64,000 nucleotides of DNA from Fluviicola sp. GTDB lineage: Bacteria > Bacteroidota > Bacteroidia > Flavobacteriales_D > Crocinitomicaceae. The notes under the pieces are model-generated. The model worked only from the letters and a program-made list of their open reading frames with translations, ran no database searches and was not told the DNA's origin. The DNA lies in NCBI GenBank assembly GCA_031260455.1, contig JAIRJW010000012.1:62001-126000 (forward strand), in the 5' to 3' direction. Below, piece after piece: positions 1 through 7,029 of this stretch; within the stretch, counting starts at the first letter, position 1, and the number at the start of each line of letters is the position of its first letter. The translations under genes and the position numbers were made by a program.

Positions 1-2
1 TT

Positions 3-785
3 ACGCAACAGCAAATGGCGGAATTGTTTGGTAGAAACCGTGTTGCTATTACACAACACATTGGCAACATATTTAAAGAAGGCGAATTAGACAAAAAAGT
101 GGTGTGTAAGGATTTCTTACATACCACTCAACACGGTGCTATAACAGGGAAAACACAAGAAAAGAACGTAAAGTATTACAATCTTGATGTCATCATCTCT
201 GTAGGCTATCGTGTTAAATCCAAGCAAGGTACGCAGTTCAGAATATGGGCAACCAATGTATTGCGAGATTACCTGTTAAAAGGTTATGCCCTAAACCAAC
301 GAATGAACCGCATTGAAAACACAGTTGAAAATTTAGCTGGCAAAGTAAACCAAATAGACCTGCAAATAAACACACACCTCATACCCACGCAAGGCGTGTT
401 TTTTGACGGACAAGTGTTTGATGCCTACGAACTGACGTCTAAAATTATTCGCACAGCAAAAAAAAGCATTGTGTTAATTGACAACTATATTGATGAAAAC
501 ACCCTTGCCCATTTAGCCAAAAAAAATAAAAAAGTAAATGTATTATTGCTCTCTAAAAACACAAACAAACAACTGACATTGGACATTCAAAAAGCCAACA
601 CACAATACGGCAATTTTGAACTTAAAATCTTTAACAAAAGCCACGACCGCTTTTTAATTATTGACCACAAAGACGTGTATCATTTAGGGGCATCGCTCAA
701 AGACTTGGGCAAAAAATGGTTTGCCTTTTCTAAAATGGATAAAAATTCGGTAGAAAACATTTTAAAAGAAGTGGAAAATGAGTAA
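3..785 (+). CDS. rhuM: RhuM family protein (5' end outside window)
   Basis: The frame is open from base 3, and the residues TQQQ in front of the first Met fit the family's usual N-terminal 'LTQ..MAELFG' stretch, so the start lies left of the window. The visible part has the RhuM N-terminal core (AELFGRNRVAITQHIGNIF, then the FRIWATNVLRDYLLKGYALN motif, roughly residues 1-95). The C-terminal half (SKIIRTAKKSIVLIDNYID to HDRFLIIDHKDVYHLGASLKDLGKK) resembles a phospholipase-D-like fold, as in other long RhuM proteins. The family's biochemical role is unknown. It is often encoded inside type I restriction-modification loci, as here. Its stop overlaps by 8 bases the ATG of an hsdS remnant. Confidence 0.85.
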   Translation, partial: TQQQMAELFGRNRVAITQHIGNIFKEGELDKKVVCKDFLHTTQHGAITGKTQEKNVKYYNLDVIISVGYRVKSKQGTQFRIWATNVLRDYLLKGYALNQRMNRIENTVENLAGKVNQIDLQINTHLIPTQGVFFDGQVFDAYELTSKIIRTAKKSIVLIDNYIDENTLAHLAKKNKKVNVLLLSKNTNKQLTLDIQKANTQYGNFELKIFNKSHDRFLIIDHKDVYHLGASLKDLGKKWFAFSKMDKNSVENILKEVENE

Positions 786-879
786 GAAGAAAAAAATATT
801 ACCCGAATTACGTTTTCCTGAGTTTATAAAAAAATCAGGTAATCAAGATAATCTTAAAAATCAAGGTTCAGACAATTAA
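778..879 (+). pseudogene. Truncated hsdS start (33-codon remnant)
   Basis: An ATG overlapping the rhuM stop opens a 33-codon frame (MSKKKKILPELRFPEF..., ending GSDN and TAA). It matches the first 34 residues of the full hsdS at 1716 (MNKKNNKLLPELRFPEF..., GSDN). DNA identity includes an exact 21-base block, 856-876 against 1797-1817. Similarity stops exactly after the GSDN codons; dinD starts three bases after the stop. This is best read as the left-hand scar of an hsdS gene displaced when dinD, with a new hsdS start, came to lie between. It could still be translated as a short peptide. Confidence 0.8.
856..876 (+). repeat. 21-bp direct repeat, copy 1
   Basis: Identical to 1797-1817. Both copies encode the end of the duplicated hsdS start (KNQGSDN), one on each side of dinD. 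The right edge of the duplicated similarity coincides with the right edge of this block. Confidence 0.9.
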
Positions 880-882
880 AAA

Positions 883-1719
883 ATGAAAACAGAAGAAATA
901 AAAGAATTATTTGCCCAATTTGAAATGGCAGCAGCAGAATTGGAAGGCATAGAATGTTGGAGCGCTAGAGAACTGCAACATCTATTGGGCTATAGCAAAT
1001 GGGAAAACTTTGAAAAAGTTGTTCAAAAAGCAAAAGATGCCTGTAAAAATGCAGGGGAAGAAGTAGCATATCATTTTCCTGACATCAGGAAAACGATAGC
1101 AATGCCTAAAAGTGCTGAAAAAGAGATAGATGACATTTTACTAACCCGCTATGCTTGCTATTTGATAGCCCAAAACGGGGACAGCCGGAAACAGGAAATT
1201 GCCTTTGCCCAAAACTACTTTGCCGTGCAAACACGCAGGGCTGAATTGGTTGAACAGCGGTTATTGGAATATGAACGGGTAAAAGCCCGCGAAAAACTGA
1301 GCCAAACTGAAAAACACCTTTCGGGAATATTATACGAAAGAGGTGTGGATAGCCAGGGATTTGCCGTTATCAGAAGCAAAGGCGACCAAGCTTTGTTTCG
1401 ACTGAACACCCAAATGTTGAAACGCAAAATGGGAACGCCGGATAACAGACCCGTTGCCGATTTTTTGCCTACCATCAGTATAAAAGCGAAAGATTTAGCG
1501 GCTGAAATGACGGGACTGAATGTACAGAGCAAAGACTTAAAAGGGCAAAATAAAATAGAACAAGAACATATTGATAATAATCTTGCGGTACGTGACATGC
1601 TTACCAAGCGGGGTATCGTTCCCGAAAATTTATTGCCTGCCGAAGATGTGAAAAAACTACAGCGAAAATTGGACAGTGATGAAAAGAAAATGTTGAAAGA
1701 CACCAAGAAAAAAAGATGA
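883..1719 (+). CDS. dinD: DNA damage-inducible protein D (DinD)
   Basis: A 278-residue protein with the DinD-type N-terminal domain (FEMAAAELEGIECWSARELQHLLGY, residues 13-37, then DDILLTRYACYLIAQNGD and IAFAQNYFAVQTR). The family is named after the SOS-induced dinD of E. coli, which modulates RecA; related proteins occur in phage and restriction loci. The lysine-rich C-terminal third (RGIVPENLLPAEDVKKLQRKL) is typical of the family. It sits between a truncated and an intact hsdS start, and its TGA overlaps the hsdS ATG (ATGA), so translation is probably coupled. No LexA box was recognised. What it does in an R-M operon is not known. Confidence 0.9.
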   Translation: MKTEEIKELFAQFEMAAAELEGIECWSARELQHLLGYSKWENFEKVVQKAKDACKNAGEEVAYHFPDIRKTIAMPKSAEKEIDDILLTRYACYLIAQNGDSRKQEIAFAQNYFAVQTRRAELVEQRLLEYERVKAREKLSQTEKHLSGILYERGVDSQGFAVIRSKGDQALFRLNTQMLKRKMGTPDNRPVADFLPTISIKAKDLAAEMTGLNVQSKDLKGQNKIEQEHIDNNLAVRDMLTKRGIVPENLLPAEDVKKLQRKLDSDEKKMLKDTKKKR

Positions 1720-3020
1720 ATAAAAAGAATAATAAATTATTACCCGAATTGCGATTTCCTGAGTTTGTGGAAAACTCAGGAAATCGCGGCAATCCCAAAA
1801 ATCAAGGTTCAGACAATGGGGAGTGGGAAGAAAAAACGTTGGGGGAAGTTGGTGATTTTATTGGTGGTGGAACGCCTGACACTACAAATGAAGAATATTG
1901 GAACGGGGATATTTTATGGTTTACACCAACAGAAGTTAAGGAAGGAAATTTAACTAATAGCAAAAGAAAAATAACAGAAAAAGGATTGCAAAGTTCTTCT
2001 GCAAAAATTCTTCCTATTGGTGCATTGCTAATTACAACAAGAGCAACAATTGGAGATATTGGAATTGCAACATCCCCTTGTACAACTAATCAAGGTTTTC
2101 AATCTCTCGTTGTGAATGATGATCAAGTAAATCTCTTTTGGTATTACTGGATAGCGTTTAATAAGAATGAATTAATAAAACGTTCATCAGGTTCAACATT
2201 TCCTGAAATTGGAAAAAATGAAATTATTCAAATTACCGCATTAGTACCCTCAATAAAAGAACAAAAAAAAATCGCTTCCTGTCTTTCATCCTTAGATGAA
2301 GTGATAACAGCCCAAAGCCAAAAGTTGGAACTACTCAAAGACCACAAAAAAGGATTGATGCAAAACTTGTTTCCTACACAAGGAGAAAAAACACCAAAAT
2401 TGCGGTTTAAGGAGTTTAAAGAAGAATGGGTGGAGAAAGCGTTGGGGGAGGTTGCCAATGTTTCCAAATTGGCAGGTTACGAATTTACAAAGCACATAGT
2501 TTACGAAAACAAAGGAAATATAATTGCATTGAGAGGGCTTAATATCAAAAACAACAAATTAGAATTATCAGATGTTAAGTATATTGACAATAGCGAACTT
2601 TCAAAATTGAGCAGAAGTAAATTATTTATTGATGATTTAATGTTTACTTATATTGGAACAATTGGAGAAGTTGCTTTGATTGATGAAAACAACAAGTATT
2701 ATTTAGCACCAAATGTTTCAAGAATAAGAGCAGACAAGAGTAAAGTAAATCCGCAGTTTTTACTTCAATACTTCAATGTCCCTGATTTTAAAGAAAAAGA
2801 AATAGCAAAATATATTTCTTCAAGTTCGCAGCCTGCATTAACAATGGAAAATGTTAGAAAATTTTCTATTCATCTTCCTACACTTCCCGAACAACAAAAA
2901 ATCGCTTCTTGTCTTTCGGCATTAGATGAATTGATAAAATCGCAAACAGAGAAAATAGAGCAATTGAAGTTGCATAAAAAGGGGTTGATGCAGGGTTTGT
3001 TTCCTAAAATGAATGATTAG
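1716..3020 (+). CDS. hsdS: Type I restriction enzyme specificity subunit HsdS
   Basis: 434 residues with the two-target-recognition-domain layout of HsdS. TRD1 spans about residues 40-190 and TRD2 about 245-400. Each is followed by a helical spacer with the same signature (EQKKIASCLSSLDEVI...KKGLMQNLF, and EQQKIASCLSALDELI...KKGLMQGLF). HsdS sets the DNA recognition sequence of the HsdM/HsdR complex. The N-terminus carries an unusual insert (about residues 20-34, NSGNRGNPKNQGSDN) between the common 'LLPELRFPEF' start and 'EWEEKTLGEV'. At DNA level this insert contains a perfect 16-bp inverted repeat and the 21-bp block also found at 856. The start is shared with the dinD stop. Confidence 0.95.
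   Translation: MNKKNNKLLPELRFPEFVENSGNRGNPKNQGSDNGEWEEKTLGEVGDFIGGGTPDTTNEEYWNGDILWFTPTEVKEGNLTNSKRKITEKGLQSSSAKILPIGALLITTRATIGDIGIATSPCTTNQGFQSLVVNDDQVNLFWYYWIAFNKNELIKRSSGSTFPEIGKNEIIQITALVPSIKEQKKIASCLSSLDEVITAQSQKLELLKDHKKGLMQNLFPTQGEKTPKLRFKEFKEEWVEKALGEVANVSKLAGYEFTKHIVYENKGNIIALRGLNIKNNKLELSDVKYIDNSELSKLSRSKLFIDDLMFTYIGTIGEVALIDENNKYYLAPNVSRIRADKSKVNPQFLLQYFNVPDFKEKEIAKYISSSSQPALTMENVRKFSIHLPTLPEQQKIASCLSALDELIKSQTEKIEQLKLHKKGLMQGLFPKMND
1751..1787 (+). repeat. Perfect 16-bp inverted repeat inside hsdS
   Basis: GCGATTTCCTGAGTTT at 1751-1766 is followed by a 5-base loop and its exact reverse complement at 1772-1787. The hairpin begins 35 bases after the hsdS start. In the remnant copy the same place (about 812-841) still forms a weaker hairpin (TTTTCCTGA against TCAGGTAA), so pairing is partly kept although the bases differ. 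Confidence 0.9.
1797..1817 (+). repeat. 21-bp direct repeat, copy 2
   Basis: Identical to 856-876. It lies in frame in hsdS just right of the 16-bp inverted repeat. Confidence 0.9.
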
Positions 3021-3023
3021 AAA

Positions 3024-4085
3024 ATGAGTACAGTAACTGAAATAGCAGAACAACTAAAAGTGAGTAAACAGCCAATAGTGCTGATTTACGCTTTTAATTC
3101 TACGGGAAAAACAAAACTATCTGTCGAATATAAAAACATAACTAAAAAAGAGGACGGCAAACATTCGGGAGTTTACTACAATGCTTATAGCGAAGATTTG
3201 TTTAGGTGGGATAATGACGAGGAAAATGGAAATGAAGATATGCGACTTGAAATATTGAAAGGTAGTCTAAATCCTTATTTTAGCTCTATTATTGAAAACC
3301 CAGATTTACTGGAAGAAAAATTAGCACCTTATTTACCAAAATATACTTACGAATTTGATATTAACCAAAATCCGGAAATAGGAATTGATGCTATTCGCTT
3401 TTCAAGAGATGGGACAAGCAATATAAAAGTTTCGAGAGGAGAAGAAAGAATTTTCATTTGGTGTTTCTTTTTAGCTTTATTTGAGGCTGATGCTTGGACA
3501 GGAGAACAAGACGCTCACTTTTTTATAGATGACCCTGTTTCAAGTATGGATGACCATAATATATTCATTACTGCCAACTCAATAATTAAGCTCATTGACG
3601 ATAAAATAGCTACAAAATCAGAAAAACGTATAATTATTACAACCCACCATATTGGGCTATTCTCAATATTATCAGATAGGTTAATGAATAGCTCCCATAG
3701 AAATAACACTAAACGCAATATTTTAAGCATTCATAATAATGAGTTAGAGTTAAAGAATCACGACAAAGATGTATTTCTATATCATTTATACTTAATACAG
3801 ATTCTAAATGAATGTATAGCCGAGAAAAAAGTTATGGGCTACCATTTTGTTATGTTACGTCAACTCTTGGAAATTATTTCTTCATTTTTAGGGACAGGTG
3901 GAATTAAAAAAGCATTAGAAGAAATTGGGTATAGTGAAAATGTTGAAATGGTAAGTAATCAGGTTAATGCTTTATCTCATAAAGATGCAAGACCACAATC
4001 TGCTGAATTAAACCCCAAAGATGCTGAATTACTTGAAGATATTTTTACTAATATTCAGAATAAGTATTATTTTATAACTCATTAA
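3024..4085 (+). CDS. PrrC-like anticodon nuclease / ABC-type ATPase
   Basis: A 353-residue protein with an ABC/SMC-type ATPase core: a P-loop at residues 23-30 (AFNSTGKT, first Gly of the consensus replaced by Ala), a signature-like VSRGEER at 136-142, Walker B HFFIDD at 165-170 and an H-loop TTHH at 206-209. The C-terminal domain carries R279-x3-E283 and, 36 residues on, H319 in a NALSHKD context. Order and spacing resemble the Arg-Glu-His triad of the tRNA anticodon nuclease PrrC (Arg320, Glu324, His356 in the E. coli protein). PrrC is kept silent by its type I R-M partner and cuts host tRNA when a phage disables restriction. Placement between hsdS and hsdM fits that role. The nuclease call is inference from motifs and context. 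Confidence 0.75.
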   Translation: MSTVTEIAEQLKVSKQPIVLIYAFNSTGKTKLSVEYKNITKKEDGKHSGVYYNAYSEDLFRWDNDEENGNEDMRLEILKGSLNPYFSSIIENPDLLEEKLAPYLPKYTYEFDINQNPEIGIDAIRFSRDGTSNIKVSRGEERIFIWCFFLALFEADAWTGEQDAHFFIDDPVSSMDDHNIFITANSIIKLIDDKIATKSEKRIIITTHHIGLFSILSDRLMNSSHRNNTKRNILSIHNNELELKNHDKDVFLYHLYLIQILNECIAEKKVMGYHFVMLRQLLEIISSFLGTGGIKKALEEIGYSENVEMVSNQVNALSHKDARPQSAELNPKDAELLEDIFTNIQNKYYFITH

Positions 4086-4087
4086 TA

Positions 4088-5722
4088 ATGATACAAAAAC
4101 AACAACATAAAAAATTAGGCAAGACACTTTGGGATATAGCAGACGAACTGCGGGGAGCAATGAATGCGGATGATTTCCGTGATTATATGCTTTCATTTCT
4201 TTTTCTACGGTATCTGTCGCACAACTACGAAGCAGCCGCCAAAAAGGAATTAGGCAAAGATTATCCGCTAAGTCCTTCGAAAGAAGTAAAGGCTGACTTT
4301 GTTGTTCCCCCACCATTGGAAATATGGTATAAAAAGAACAAAGAAGATATAGCGGATTTTGAAAAGCAAATGCGTAGAAAAGTGCATTATGTTATAGAGC
4401 CAAAATATCTATGGAGTAATATAACTGAATTAGCTCGGACACAAAATGAAAAGCTGCTTGCCACTCTTGACAAAGGTTTCAGATACATTGAAAACGAATC
4501 GTTCGAGAGCACCTTTAAAGGTTTGTTTTCTGAAATCAACCTTAATTCAGAAAAGTTAGGTAAAACTCAAAAAGAAAGAAATGATAAACTTTGCAAGATA
4601 ATTACTAAGATAGCGGAAGGAATTGCAGATTTTTCGACAGACACCGATACGCTTGGAGATGCTTATGAATATTTGATTGGGCAATTTGCAGCAGGTTCAG
4701 GAAAGAAAGCAGGAGAATTTTATACACCACAACAAATCTCAACCATTCTTTCACGAATAGTTATTTTAGATTCCCACGACCCGACAACAGGTCCAAAACC
4801 AAAACTTGACAAAGTACTTGATTTTGCTTGTGGTTCGGGTTCATTACTTTTGAATGTTAGAACCAAATTAATAAAAGAACAAGGCGGAACTATAGGCAAA
4901 ATTTACGGTCAGGAAAAAAATATAACAACATACAACCTTGCACGAATGAATATGCTTCTGCACGGTATGAAAGACACCGAGTTTGACATATTTCACGGAG
5001 ACACTTTATTGAATCAATGGAGTTTATTAAATGAAATGAACCCAAGTAAAAAAGAGGAGTTTGATGCCATTGTAGCTAATCCGCCTTTTAGTTTACGTTG
5101 GGAGCCTAACGACACCCTTGCAGAAGATTTTCGTTTCAAAAGCTATGGTTTAGCTCCTAAGTCAGCAGCCGACTTTGCTTTTTTATTACACGGTTTTCAC
5201 TTCTTAAAACAAAATGGAACAATGGCAATCATTTTGCCTCACGGAGTTTTATTTCGTAGTGGTGCGGAAGAAAAAATAAGAACCAAATTGCTAATAGAAA
5301 ATTCTATTGATACTATTATTGGTTTGCCATCTAACCTTTTTTATTCGACAGGTATTCCGGTTTGCATTTTGATTTTGAAAAAATGTAAAAAACAAGATGA
5401 TGTTTTGTTCATTAACGCAAGTGAACATTTTGAAAAGGAGAAGCGACAAAATACATTAGACGAAAAGCATATCAACAGAATTGTTGAAACATATCAATAT
5501 CGCAAAGACATTGAGAGATATTCACGTAAAGTCTCAATGGACGAAATCAAAAAGAATGGTTATAACCTGAATATTTCTAGGTATGTAAGCACATCGCAAG
5601 AAGAATCAAAAATTAACTTGAAGGAAGTAAACACAAAACTAGTATCAATAAATAAGAGAATTAAAACAAACACGGACAAGCATAATGAATTTTTGAAAGA
5701 GTTAGGATTGAGTTTAATTTAA
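4088..5722 (+). CDS. hsdM: Type I restriction-modification methyltransferase subunit HsdM
   Basis: 544 residues. The helical HsdM N-terminal domain (LWDIADELRGAMNADDFRDYMLSFLFLRYLS at 14-44) precedes an N6-adenine methylase domain. The AdoMet-binding motif I is DFACGSG at 245-251, and the catalytic motif IV NPPF is at 331-334. GEFYTPQQIS at 209-218 is the usual lead-in. It methylates adenine in the site chosen by HsdS and is also needed for restriction. It follows the PrrC-like gene by two bases and closes the operon. The S-before-M order is less usual, and hsdR must lie outside the window if it is present. Confidence 0.95.
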   Translation: MIQKQQHKKLGKTLWDIADELRGAMNADDFRDYMLSFLFLRYLSHNYEAAAKKELGKDYPLSPSKEVKADFVVPPPLEIWYKKNKEDIADFEKQMRRKVHYVIEPKYLWSNITELARTQNEKLLATLDKGFRYIENESFESTFKGLFSEINLNSEKLGKTQKERNDKLCKIITKIAEGIADFSTDTDTLGDAYEYLIGQFAAGSGKKAGEFYTPQQISTILSRIVILDSHDPTTGPKPKLDKVLDFACGSGSLLLNVRTKLIKEQGGTIGKIYGQEKNITTYNLARMNMLLHGMKDTEFDIFHGDTLLNQWSLLNEMNPSKKEEFDAIVANPPFSLRWEPNDTLAEDFRFKSYGLAPKSAADFAFLLHGFHFLKQNGTMAIILPHGVLFRSGAEEKIRTKLLIENSIDTIIGLPSNLFYSTGIPVCILILKKCKKQDDVLFINASEHFEKEKRQNTLDEKHINRIVETYQYRKDIERYSRKVSMDEIKKNGYNLNISRYVSTSQEESKINLKEVNTKLVSINKRIKTNTDKHNEFLKELGLSLI

Positions 5723-6119
5723 AGACGAGATAAATTGCCAACGCTATTTGCAAGCACATTGCTAAAGCCCCACAAGCCAACGCACCGACCAACGCTTTGT
5801 CAAAGAGCTTGCAAAGCCAGCGCAAGAAAAATTGGTTTTAAAAAATTTCCCGACCCTTCAAAAAAATAAAAAACGCAACCCACTACCCGACACGACAATG
5901 ACACGAAAGCTCAATACTGACAATGGTTTACAGAGACGGTGGGCAGAAGGCCTGCACATAACGAGCGGTTTCACGCAAGCGGGGGTGTATGCCCGCCCAA
6001 ACATTTGTGCAAATTTGCAAGTTTATCTCCCGCCCGAACCTTTGTGAGCCCCCGCCTGCGTGAAGCCACCACCACGTTAGGTGCAATGTGGGACAACACA
6101 GTCGCTATGAAATAACAAA
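5723..6119. other. Non-coding stretch with attC-like element
   Basis: No convincing gene. It holds G+C-rich, repeat-like sequence after hsdM and, from 5954 to 6084, a long imperfect inverted repeat listed separately. Open frames crossing it (for example 5832-6047) run through the inverted repeat and show no protein-like pattern. Confidence 0.6.
5954..6084 (+). repeat. attC-like recombination site (imperfect inverted repeat)
   Basis: The outer arms are GCACATAACG (5954-5963) and CGTTAGGTGC (6075-6084). The inner arms are GGTTTCACGCAAGCGGGGG (5967-5985) and its near-complement at 6049-6067, pairing at 17 of 19 positions. The right end contains GTTAGGT, a perfect GTTRRRY core as in integron attC sites. 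The left end ACATAAC matches RYYYAAC at all but one position. The total length of 131 bases is within the attC range. No integrase gene is in the window. Confidence 0.6.
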
Positions 6120-6767
6120 ATGAAAACTATAAAACTTTTAACATTGATATTTGGACTTGTCCTTTCGAGTTGCAATCAGGGCGGATCGACAACAACAGTT
6201 GAGCATACTGAGAATTTGCTACAAATTGACCACTCAAAAGACAAAAAGAAAATTCAAAATCTTATAAGGCAAGTATTAAAGTGGGCGGACTCAAAGGATT
6301 GTATAACCACCCCAGTATTGTCAGATAGTCAAGACAGTATTTATACAGGTTTTGACTTGAATAAACTTCAATCAAACCTTGATAAACTTCGGACAACTGG
6401 CTTTTTCGCAAGTGAATTTATTGATAATTACAACCAAATTATGCTAACACTTAATAGAAAACTACGAAATCAAGAAGTTGAGTGGTTAGTTGGCGACCTT
6501 CCTCCCTTTGGAAATACTGATACCAACCCTTGGTGTGACTGCCAAGACGTTCCTTTTGACAATCCAAACCCTTGGGATTATGTAAAAATTGAAATAATTG
6601 AACTTAAAAATGGTAATGCACAATTAATTTGGAAATGGGGAAGCCCTAACTTAAACACACATCCCGTTTGGGAAGAGTTCTCGTATAGATTTAAAGCCGT
6701 AAAAGAAAACAGCAAGTGGAAAATCGCATATTTGCAGGGATTTGACTTTGACGAAAGCACAAAATGA
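6120..6767 (+). CDS. Lipoprotein of unknown function in a cassette-like setting
   Basis: 215 residues with a lipoprotein signal peptide (MKTIKLLTLIFGLVLSSC, lipobox LSSC, Cys18), so probably anchored in the envelope. The mature part has aromatic and acidic patches (NPWCDCQDVPF, NPWDYVKIEIIEL, and a C-terminal YRFKAVKENSKWKIAYLQGF typical of small secreted alpha+beta domains that read 'W.I..i.g'). I do not recognise the family; it is loosely like DUF3828-type proteins. The gene starts 36 bases after the GTTAGGT core of an attC-like site. It ends 18 bases before ACCCAAC, a perfect RYYYAAC core. This is the geometry of an integron gene cassette. Confidence 0.75.
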   Translation: MKTIKLLTLIFGLVLSSCNQGGSTTTVEHTENLLQIDHSKDKKKIQNLIRQVLKWADSKDCITTPVLSDSQDSIYTGFDLNKLQSNLDKLRTTGFFASEFIDNYNQIMLTLNRKLRNQEVEWLVGDLPPFGNTDTNPWCDCQDVPFDNPNPWDYVKIEIIELKNGNAQLIWKWGSPNLNTHPVWEEFSYRFKAVKENSKWKIAYLQGFDFDESTK

Positions 6768-6784
6768 CTACAAGAAAATACACT

Positions 6785-6815
6785 GCACCCAACCAGCGGT
6801 TTGGCAAAATGGCGT
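6785..6815 (+). repeat. attC-like half-site
   Basis: GCACCCAAC at 6785-6793 followed by AGCGGTTTGGC aligns with the left half of the element at 5954 (GCACATAAC, AGCGGTTTCAC). ACCCAAC fits RYYYAAC exactly. I could not find the matching right half with a GTTRRRY core before the next gene, so the site looks truncated or strongly diverged. Confidence 0.45.
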
Positions 6816-7029
6816 TCGCACTCTGCCAAAATGTAACGGAGAGAAAAGTCATCACGCCGACAATTTTGGGTTCGCTACTTCGCCAATCCGTCGGGGCGTA
6901 AAGTATCAAGGGTTTCAGAAGCAGAAAAAAGAGAACAGGGAACAACAGATGGGAGTCTTTTAAACAATTTTACTGGTGATTCGGTCCGAATTAACACATT
7001 CTGCACAAAATTCTCCTTCCACTCAACTT

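Noticed and set aside
1215..1706. 163-codon minus-strand frame inside dinD
   Set aside because: Antisense to a well-supported gene; Ser/Cys/Phe-rich composition is typical of an antisense shadow.
5832..6047. 71-codon open frame after hsdM
   Set aside because: It runs through the arms of the attC-like inverted repeat; composition and lack of any motif fit a non-coding element.
6578..6963. Overlapping frames on both strands around the end of the lipoprotein gene
   Set aside because: They cross the attC-like half-site and the lipoprotein gene in other frames, with no protein-like features.
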